NCBI GenBank assembly: GCA_934378145.1
Contig: CAKXXW010000060.1
Location: forward strand, 1-5,487
Direction: 5' to 3'
DNA: 5,487 bases
Source: an uncultured Eubacteriales bacterium
Lineage (GTDB): Bacteria > Bacillota > Clostridia > Oscillospirales > CAG-272
The translations under genes and the position numbers were made by a program. The notes under the pieces are model-generated. The model did not search any database and was not told where the DNA came from. It saw nothing but the letters and a program-made list of their open reading frames with translations. Shown here in pieces: positions 1-5,487 of the stretch (within the stretch, counting starts at the first letter, position 1; each line of letters starts with the position of its first letter).

Positions 1-192
1 GGCAGAACCAACCCCGAAGCCATCACCGCCGCCAAGCGCATGTTTGCATACGGTCACGGCGGAGTGTCATATTACAATAAAAACTATCATGTCTATAATT
101 TCAGGAATATGACGGACATGGATGACAGCGTCAGACAGGCGTTCATCAGCTCCGTGAAAGCGACGCGCGTCACGATTCAGGGCGGAATTGAA
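1..192 (+). other. N-terminal segment of the fragment, possible tail of a globular domain
   Basis: Residues 1-64. This part differs from the beta-sandwich modules that follow. It begins with a helix-like stretch (PEAITAAKRMFAYG, residues 5-18), then a Gly/His/Tyr-rich stretch with HGGVSYYNKNYHVYNF (19-34), then MTDMDD (37-42) and another helix-like stretch around 43-54. The mix of helix and strand and the His residues at 19 and 30 would fit the C-terminal end of an alpha/beta domain, such as a hydrolase, protease or vWA-type domain placed before the module chain. That is only a guess: no catalytic motif can be confirmed because the rest of the domain lies upstream of base 1. Confidence 0.35.
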
Positions 193-3100
193 TGTCGCAA
201 TGTGCTGACCGGTACGGTGGAAATCACAGGAAGACTCACCGTCGGTGCGACGCTTGCAAAGGACGCGACGCTTGTTGTTTATAATGAAGAAGGAACTGCG
301 CTGTATACTTCCGAGCCTGTTTTGAAAACGGCAACGGAGCAGACGGAGTACATTTTTACCCTTGACACCTCATCCTTTGAGGACGGCAACATTACATTGA
401 AAATTTTCTATCGTACGGCGGCGGAAGCGGAAGCGAACAAGGATGCAACGACAGTGCAAAACTTTTCGGAATATGCAACGATCATCCGTAACAGCCTTGT
501 GGTGACAAAAGCGAACCTATACATTTACGATCCCGCAGGAAGCGCCATTGCCGGACAGATTTCCGTATACAACGCCGATACGGGAAAGTTTTTACAGAAA
601 GTCGGAGGTGCTTCTTCGTCCGAAATTGAGGTTGACAAAAAGCTTTTCGATGAAAACGGCGGACGGCTGACCTTCAGCTTTGTGACAGACGATATGATTT
701 TCACAAAAACGAGTGTTTTTGCTCCGGAAATCTCTCTCGGCGGCGATGAAGCGCAGAAAACCACGCTTCATTTCAGCGGCAGTACGGTGACGCTTTCCTA
801 TGCCGATATAAAGCTTTGCTATGGAAGCGACAGCTTCGATCTCGGAACGACCGATAGGGCGGGCGATATAACCTTCTACCTTTCGGATGGCGAGCATCGC
901 TTCTTTGTCAGAGATAAAGCAAATCGGTATCTCATATTTGCGACCGCCGTTCAGGACGGAAACAAAACCGAAATCTCTCTCGCTGAGGATATCGACGCGG
1001 CTCGCGAGATAACGATTTCCGCGGTGGATTCTCTCGGCAACGGAGACCTCTGGACGGTCGCCGCATCAAACGGCAGTATTCTCTCCGCCGGCGACGGTAT
1101 GTCACTGGATATGTACGGGACAGATATCAAAACAGTATATCTCTCGCCTGTAACGCAGAATCTTGCCGTCGGCATATATGATGTCATCCGCAATAAATAC
1201 GTTACATCCGGCGGAACGGAAAGTACATTAAGAAGATATTGTCATGTGACGCATATTCTCGGAGAGGTCGATGTCAATACGATGAATTCCATTGACTTCG
1301 ATCCTACAAAAATAATCACACAATTTGACATAGGCACCGATACGCTTTGCTACGGAGAAAACACTACGATCGTTCATAAAGCCGTAGACGATAAAGGCAA
1401 TATCCTTGTCGGCGGAGAGATATTGATAGATGCCAAAGCAACCTCACAAGATCAGTATCTTAACAGCACAGCCAACGAATTCAGCATGAAAAGCGCAAAT
1501 GAGGAAGATACGGCGGACTATTATTCCGGCATGGTTGAGAACTATCCCGGCACATTGTATGCAGGCGGTATCAACCGCTGGCCGAAAATGCCGATTGCCG
1601 AATGTGACTACATTCTGAATGTCCGCTATGCGCTGGAAACCGATTTGTCCTATGATGGTACGCCCTATGTGGACTTTCTGCCGTATCAGTTCAATACGGT
1701 GACGAAACCGCTCCATGTGAAGCTCGATAAAATGATGACGCTCCGCCTGGAGGTTCCTGAGGGCTATACGTCCGCTTATGCTTCGGTTGAGCAGGGCAAT
1801 ATCTACATTGTCCGCAACGGAAAAGTAGAAACTCCGACAGCCATCGGCTACAAAACGGAAGAGGACGGAACCTACATAGTTTATCTCGACGCAAAAAATT
1901 GGGATGATGTCACGGATGTGTTTGTGGCAGTCAGACTCAGCAATAACAGCGGATCTTCCGACGAGAGCATAATGTTCTTTGATTATTTCCCATATGACCC
2001 CGCAAATCCCAACCGTACCGTAACAAAACCGGATACGAAATTCGGCGAGTTGAAGGTTTATCTGGGTCAAAGCGGAAGACAGGTTTACTCTCCTCTGCTG
2101 TTTGTAAACTACGGGGGACATACTTTTACAACAAGTGCCTATGACAAAATCCCGGTCGGCTCCTACTATGTCGGCGGCGTGGATTCGGTATATGGCAGTG
2201 ACAAGACGGAAACCTACTATATTTTCTACCGCGGGGTCAATGTTGCGGCAGAGGGAACAAATGTAGTCCTTTCGGATGAAGAATTTCGGGAATACAACAT
2301 ATCCAATAATGACAGCAGCAACTCCTCACTTTGCCTGATTCCGGAGCTGGGCGGCATTGTCATGGACAACTCCGACAGAAACAGTATGTATGTTTACAGA
2401 GCTCAGAAGTTCATGCTTGACAGCGGCGTCACGGGAATGTATGCAAAGCTTTCGGAGCGCAGCTTCGAGTGGGAAGGCAGCGGCACGGTATTCATGCTGA
2501 CGCTTCCTCTGAATAAGACAGAATTTACCGTAAACGGGCGGGAGATTGACTCCTTCGTCGGTTCACCCGCACAGAGCGAATTTACCACAGAGCAGGATGT
2601 TCTCATCGATCTGAACTCGACCGTCACCGGCGGATTGCGCATAACAGATATACGCCATGTGTCGGGAAGCAATCCCAAGACGGGCATAACAGGTGAGGTC
2701 AGGATGCTCCCACTTGAAATAAAATACCGCAAAGCCGGCGGCGACTGGCAGAAAAAAGAGTTCTTTGACTGGACAGGAATCAATCTCGGAAAGCTTGAAA
2801 CGGGCGAATATGAGGCTGTCATTTCCTTTGCGGGCGACACGGAAAGTGCGCTTACCTCCAAGGAAACAACTTTTGCCTTTAAGGTGTCCGGCGCACCGAG
2901 CGCACACTTTGTCACTCTGTCTTCCCCGAATGCGGCGGCTGATGACGTAATTCTGACGATCAGCGGTAAGGCGGGTGCGGTTGTGAGCGTTTCCTACACA
3001 ACGCCGGGCGGCACCGCAAAGACGCTGAGTCCCGTAACGCTTCCCGCAAACGGCATATACAGACTGAGTGTACCGCTTACCGAATACGGAAGCTACACCT

Positions 3101-5487
3101 TCTCGGCAGTTTCAAAGCTGACGGGAGAGTCGGATGCAACAGCAGAAATAAGTGTCGAGAGCGTACCCTCTTATGTCAGCCCGATTACCGGCTTCAAGGT
3201 GACAAACGGCGAGGCAGGCGAGCTGAAGCTCGCATGGGATGCTCCCGTCGGCACGGGAAAGCTGTGGATTACCCGCGACGGAGTAACACTCGGCTGTCTC
3301 ACAGAGGAATATACCTCCTATAATGACACAAATCTTGACAGCAACAGAATTTATACCTATGAGATAATCTTTGAAAATGCGGCAGGCATGCGCAGCAGTG
3401 CCGCTTCCGCAATGGGCAAGCCGACAGGCGCACCCGATACGGAAAAGCCCACTGCTCCCGCTGTCGTGACACCACAGATAAGCGGAACAAGCGTCACTCT
3501 CAGCTGGACGCGGGCAACGGATAATGTCCGCGTGTCGGGCTATCGCATATATCGCGACGGTGTGCTTATCAGAGATACGACAAAGCGCACCTTCACCGAC
3601 GAAGGGCTTGCGATCGATACGGAATATTCCTATTATATAAAAGCCTATGACGGCGCGGGCAATGAATCCGATGCGAGCATGACCGTCACGGCAAAAACAC
3701 CGGACGGCTGGAGCATTGATAAGCTGGATGTTTCGCTGGAGCGCAATCGTGACGGCTATATCATCGGAAGCACGATTAATATACGCGCCTCGATCGGAGC
3801 GGGTATTGACAGTGCCGCAGCAACCATCGTGTACAAAACGCTGGACGACAAAGGCACACTGCAAACCGAGAAAATCGATCTCGGCAATGCCGGAACGGCG
3901 TGGAACGGTGTCTGGAAGCTCAGCCGCATCTATGAGATTGTGTCTGTGACCGTAACGGCATATAAGAACGGTGTCGCGGTCGCGGAAAAAGCGGCAGAGG
4001 ACTACCCGCGCCTGATCGCGTCGAGCGTTTCCATTGCGCTGACCGTGAGCAACGCGCCGTTCGCCAAAGCCGCCGCGGGCAATATGCAGCTTGTCCTCCG
4101 GGGCAAGCAGCGGAACACGACATATACCATGCCCGTCCTGACGGAATCGGAAACGAATTTCTACTCCTTTGACGGACTTTCCGCCGGCACCTACACCCTT
4201 TCGGTACTGAAAGACGGAAGAACGGTGTACGAGGTGGACGAAATCGTTGTTGCCGCCGAAGCGGACAGGGTGCTGACGCCGCATACCATCTCCGGATTCT
4301 TCCGCTTCAGATCGCCCTACGGCACCGCTCTGCTGTATACACCCGCCGGATTGCCCGACGGATACTCGGTGGACGAAAACGGCTATTTGACAAACGGGGA
4401 AGACAGCGCGTTCTGGTATAGCGGCGAAACAGTCCGGTTCTACCGTGTCTGCGAGGAATACTGCGAAGTCGAGGGCAGCTTTTACAGATTGCCGCAGTAT
4501 CAGAATATAACCCTGAACGACAGCAAGGAGTATACGCTTGCTCCTCTTTCCGGTTTTGATTTGCTGCAGGCGCAACGGATCCGGTTCCGGTTCTCCCTTG
4601 CCTCCGGCAAGAGCCTTGCGGGTCTTTCGGTTCAGGTGAGCACTATGAGGGACTACCGGAAGACGGTAACGCTTGACCAAAACGGAGAGGCAACCGTCCT
4701 GCTCCTGAAGCCCGATGTCGGTGGATACAGTGTCTCGTACAGTGTCGCCGACACGGTACTGTATGCCGAGGACGGATCCGTTGTGGCATATCTGCCGAGC
4801 CAGAACAGATTCTTCATGCTCTGGCAGTCCGACGCGGAGGTTCTGCTGACGCCTCAGCTGCAGGAGACCGTAATCGAAACCATCCGTCTGAAATTCAAAT
4901 CCGATGCACCTCTGGAGGGTGTTACGGGCACATTGCGGAGCAATCTCAACGATCAGCTGTCCTTCAGGCTGGACGCGAGCGGCGAAATCGAGCTCCCGCT
5001 GAAGACAGCAACACCCGGCGACTACCAGCTCAGCATTGATTCCCGGTTGACAGACGACTATTACATCCCGTCCCAGTCGCTCCGCCTGGAAGGAACCGAT
5101 CACACGATGACGGTAAAGGCGCAAAAGATTGAAAAGCAGACCGTGAAGCTGAAATTCACCGACCCCTCGGGATACTCCGTGGAGGGCGCCTCTGTCCTGA
5201 TTTCGACTGCCTTCACAAGAAAAGGGTATACGCTCGGTGCAGACGGAATTCTTTCCGCGGAGGTGTTTGTTGAGTCGCGTAATGCCGAAGCGAAGTCCAT
5301 ATCTGTCCAGATATTCGGCAAAAACGGCAACATCCAGTGGAAGGACTCCCTGTATTTGTCGCTCGCCGACGTATTGAATGGCGAATACGAAATCCGCATA
5401 AACTCCCTCATCAGCATCCGCATGGATGGCGCAGGCAGGAACCAATATGAAAGGCATCTTTTCTATACGCAGGACGGGACGAAAAAA
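1..5487 (+). CDS. Giant multidomain surface/secreted protein with FN3 and prealbumin-like modules (internal fragment, both ends missing)
   Basis: Frame 1 is open over all 1,829 codons; the window is an exact multiple of three and the gene enters and leaves it in frame. No start can be chosen: the first ATG (codon 14, base 40) has no ribosome binding site before it and the upstream codons read as normal protein. Seen: alternating beta-strand patterns throughout, many G-x-Y-x-[VLI] strand motifs (for example near residues 935, 1396, 1574, 1673, 1794), nine cysteines, and no membrane segment, signal peptide or sorting signal in this part. One textbook FN3 domain lies at about 1148-1233 and a weaker one just before it. 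Known: chains of FN3, Ig-like and Cna_B/SpaA-like modules are typical of bacterial surface adhesins and of accessory parts of secreted enzymes. Inferred: an extracellular stalk or binding protein. The specific role, anchor and any catalytic domain lie outside the window or are unrecognised. High confidence in the reading frame, low in function. Confidence 0.93.
193..495 (+). other. Ig-like beta-sandwich segment
   Basis: Residues about 65-165. Alternating hydrophobic strands (VEITGRLTVGATL, 73-85; ATLVVYNEEG, 89-98; YIFTLDTSSFEDGNITLKIFY, about 117-137, read in parts) give the pattern of a small Ig-like beta-sandwich of about 90-100 residues, ending in a short Ala/Glu-rich link near 140-146. 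The D-T-S-S-F-x-D-G-x-[IY]-x-L arrangement at 122-133 is common at the last strands of Ig-like domains that follow a catalytic domain in bacterial secreted proteins. The fold is inferred from strand pattern only and no family is assigned. Confidence 0.4.
496..1260 (+). other. Tandem prealbumin-like (carboxypeptidase-regulatory/SpaA-like) modules
   Basis: Residues about 166-420, probably three modules of 70-100 residues: about 166-262, 263-335 and 336-420. The first opens with LYIYDPAGSAIAGQISVYN (173-191), the usual first-strand pattern of carboxypeptidase-regulatory-like domains: strand, D-x-x-G, then a strand describing the added element. The second carries the hallmark late part T-D-R-A-G-D-I-T-F-Y-L (284-294) followed by DGEHRFFV (296-303), which matches the D-x-x-G-x-[AVI]-x-F-x-L-x-x-G-x-Y/H-x-[FV]-x-V signature of SpaA/Cna_B-type prealbumin folds. 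The third begins ITISAVDSLGNG (338-349) and ends near GIYDVIRNKY (391-400). I did not identify the Lys/Asn/acidic triad of an intramolecular isopeptide bond. The fold class is fairly likely; module borders are approximate. Confidence 0.5.
1261..2040 (+). other. Unassigned beta-rich region
   Basis: Residues about 421-680. No family recognised. The region is rich in Asp, Asn, Thr and Tyr. It includes strand-like stretches such as TTIVHKAVDDKGNILVGG (455-472), LHVKLDKMMTLRLEVPEGY (571-589) and YIVYLDAKNW (625-634). An acidic, Ser/Asn-rich turn (NNSGSSDES, 648-656) precedes an aromatic cluster, MFFDYFPYDPANPN (658-671), which looks like an exposed hydrophobic or ligand-facing patch, or a domain junction. 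The reading frame is uninterrupted and composition matches the flanking modules, so this is genuine coding sequence. It could be diverged Ig-like modules or a binding domain; the sequence alone does not decide. Confidence 0.3.
2041..2880 (+). other. Unassigned beta-rich region before the central Ig-like module
   Basis: Residues about 681-960. It opens with FGELKVYLGQSGRQVYSPLL (681-700), a strand-turn-strand pattern like the start of a carboxypeptidase-regulatory-like module, followed by VGSYYVGGVDSVYG (719-732), which resembles the late G-x-Y strand of such a fold. A Ser/Asn-rich turn (NNDSSNSS, 769-776) separates it from LCLIPELGGIVMDNSDR (777-793). The second half includes LTLPLNKTEFTVNGREID (833-850), then ITGEVRMLPLEIKYR (896-910), and ends with the G-E-Y-E-A-V-I-S-F strand (935-943) and TFAFKV (957-962). 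At least two beta-sandwich-like units are probable. No family assigned. Confidence 0.3.
2881..3165 (+). other. Ig-like module preceding the FN3 pair
   Basis: Residues about 961-1055. A compact unit of about 95 residues with the strand series HFVTLSSP (969-976), DDVILTISGKAGAVVSVSYT (981-1000), GIYRLSVPLTEYGSYTFSAV (1018-1037) and ATAEISVE (1046-1053). The pattern D-x-[VI]-x-[LI]-[TS]-I-x-G-x-A-G-A-x-V-x-V matches Ig-like modules common in large bacterial surface proteins, where a G-x-x-G-[AS]-x-V turn precedes the third strand. It is followed without linker by the first FN3-like domain. Fold likely, family uncertain. Confidence 0.5.
3166..3426 (+). other. Fibronectin type III-like domain 1 (diverged)
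   Basis: Residues about 1056-1142. It starts with P-x-x-V-x-P-I-T-G-F-K-V (from 1056). The conserved strand-B tryptophan follows in LKLAWDAP (W1079), then KLWITRDGV (1087-1095) where FN3 domains carry the Y-x-I-Y-R-D-G strand, then the late L-D-S-N-R-I-Y-T-Y-E-I (1112-1122) and the N-A-A-G turn (1126-1129). The key tryptophan, the strand-E leucine and the Y-x-Y strand F pattern are present, but the C strand is shortened (the tryptophan is followed after only about ten residues by W1089), so it is a diverged copy. It abuts the clearer FN3 domain 2. Known role of such domains: spacer or binding unit in extracellular proteins. Confidence 0.7.
3442..3699 (+). other. Fibronectin type III domain 2 (canonical bacterial type)
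   Basis: Residues about 1148-1233. The sequence follows the bacterial FN3 consensus almost step by step. It has D-T-E-K-P-T-A-P at the start (1146-1153) and SVTLSWTRATDNVRVSGY (1164-1181) with W1169 and the D-N-V motif. The strand YRIYRDGVLI follows (1181-1190), then TFTDEGL (1197-1203), T-E-Y-S-Y-Y-I-K-A-Y-D (1207-1217) and G-A-G-N-E-S-D-A-S (1218-1226). Length is about 86 residues, normal for the family. Proteins with this variant are mostly secreted or surface-bound, often carbohydrate-active or adhesive, in Firmicutes and Actinobacteria. This is the most secure domain call in the window. Confidence 0.93.
3703..4014 (+). other. Beta-sandwich segment after the FN3 pair
   Basis: Residues about 1235-1338. 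A unit of about 100 residues beginning W-S-I-D-K-L-D-V-S-L (1237-1246). It continues with GYIIGSTINIRASIG (1253-1267), A-A-T-I-V-Y-K-T (1273-1280), a W-N-G-V-W turn (1301-1305) and I-V-S-V-T-V-T-A-Y-K-N-G (1313-1324). The G-x-x-I-x-[IV]-x-A-x-[IV] start and the later V-x-V-T-A strand resemble CARDB or Ig-like modules that often follow FN3 domains in bacterial surface proteins. Family assignment is inference. Confidence 0.4.
4018..4284 (+). other. Prealbumin-like module
   Basis: Residues about 1340-1428. Strands SVSIALTVSNAPFAKAA (1342-1358) and MQLVLRGKQ (1362-1370) lead to F-Y-S-F-D-G-L-S-A-G-T-Y-T-L-S-V (1387-1402), then Y-E-V-D-E-I-V-V (1410-1417). The F-x-x-L-x-x-G-x-Y-x-L-x-V string is the strongest single hallmark of the carboxypeptidase-regulatory/SpaA prealbumin fold in this window. 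It sits directly before the tandem repeat series and may be a diverged relative of those units. Confidence 0.55.
4285..5487 (+). repeat. Four diverged tandem prealbumin-like repeats at the C-terminal side (last one cut by the window edge or unusually long)
   Basis: Protein-level repeat, units at about residues 1429-1526 (4285..4578), 1527-1627 (4579..4881), 1628-1714 (4882..5142) and 1715-1829 (5143..5487). Units 2-4 each open with a charged alternating strand: IRFRF (1527), IRLKF (1628), VKLKF (1715). After 33-35 residues comes L-x-x-x-G: LDQNG (1558), LDASG (1657), LGADG (1745). In units 2 and 3 the tyrosine of a G-x-Y strand falls exactly 14 residues after that glycine (Y1576, Y1675). Unit 4 instead has a longer loop and GEYEIRI near 1794. 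Unit 1 is the most diverged: FFRFR (1433) and SVDENG (1456-1461), with an inserted C-x-x-x-C at 1484 and 1488. The strand order fits SpaA/Cna_B or carboxypeptidase-regulatory-like folds. No DNA-level identity between units is evident, so duplication is old. Confidence 0.6.

Noticed and set aside
40..42. ATG at codon 14 as the true start of the gene
   Set aside because: There is no purine-rich ribosome binding site just upstream, the preceding 13 codons read as ordinary protein in the same frame, and no signal peptide follows.
415..438. Short GCG/GAA-rich stretch as a DNA repeat
   Set aside because: It encodes only an Ala/Glu-rich link of about eight residues between two modules; it is too short and irregular to call a repeat element.
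1444..2121. Minus-strand open frame of 225 codons as a gene
   Set aside because: Same codon register as the sense gene and bounded by the sense TCA codon at 1444. The product lacks domain features, and the sense translation over this stretch is continuous.
2403..2915. Minus-strand open frames of 170 and 114 codons (2403..2915 and 2563..2907)
   Set aside because: They overlap each other and the sense gene in different frames, without a ribosome binding site context or motif. They are shadows.
3716..3949. Plus-strand frame 2 open frames (2765..2950 and 3716..3949) as small genes
   Set aside because: Both are nested in the frame 1 gene, out of frame, short, and Arg/Ser-rich in the manner of frame-shifted reading. 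The second lies just after the clear FN3 domain, where frame 1 continues normally.
3112..5457. Long minus-strand open frame (781 codons) as a real gene
   Set aside because: It overlaps in exact codon register with the domain-bearing + strand frame. Its openness follows from the absence of TTA, CTA and TCA codons there, and its translation is Cys/Arg/His-rich with no recognisable motif.

Overview
The whole window is the inside of one very large protein-coding gene on the + strand. Frame 1 reads from base 1 to base 5487 without a stop (1,829 codons, roughly 200 kDa at about 110 Da per residue). Neither the true start nor the stop lies inside the window. There is no intergenic space, and I see no RNA gene, mobile element, CRISPR array, promoter or terminator. 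Other open frames on either strand are shadows of this reading. They include a 781-codon antisense frame at 3112..5457 that lies exactly in codon register with the gene.

The protein looks extracellular or cell-surface: a long chain of beta-sandwich-like modules, rich in Thr, Ser, Gly, Asp and Tyr, with only nine cysteines in 1,829 residues and no hydrophobic stretch long enough to be a membrane segment. From N to C terminus within the window (residue 1 = first codon) it holds:
- residues 1-64: a segment unlike the rest, possibly the tail of a globular domain;
- about 65-165: an Ig-like segment;
- about 166-420: prealbumin-like (SpaA/Cna_B or carboxypeptidase-regulatory-like) modules;
- about 421-960: a long stretch I cannot assign;
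- about 961-1055: an Ig-like segment;
- about 1056-1233: two fibronectin type III (FN3) domains, the second very clear;
- about 1235-1428: two further beta-sandwich-like segments;
- about 1429-1829: a diverged tandem series of prealbumin-like repeats running off the right edge.

The most specific identification is the second FN3 domain. The organism is probably a bacterium of medium G+C content. The style of the FN3 domain and of the long module chain would suit a gut-type Clostridia/Firmicutes species, but this is inference and weak. Function is unknown. Adhesion, substrate binding or a surface stalk is the default guess for such an architecture; no catalytic domain can be recognised in the window.

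Two points stand out. The C-terminal repeat series has a conserved spacing visible by eye. Codon use also changes along the gene: the codons TTA, CTA and TCA occur 11 times in codons 1-1038 and never in codons 1039-1829, which creates the long antisense open frame and hints that the two halves may have different histories.
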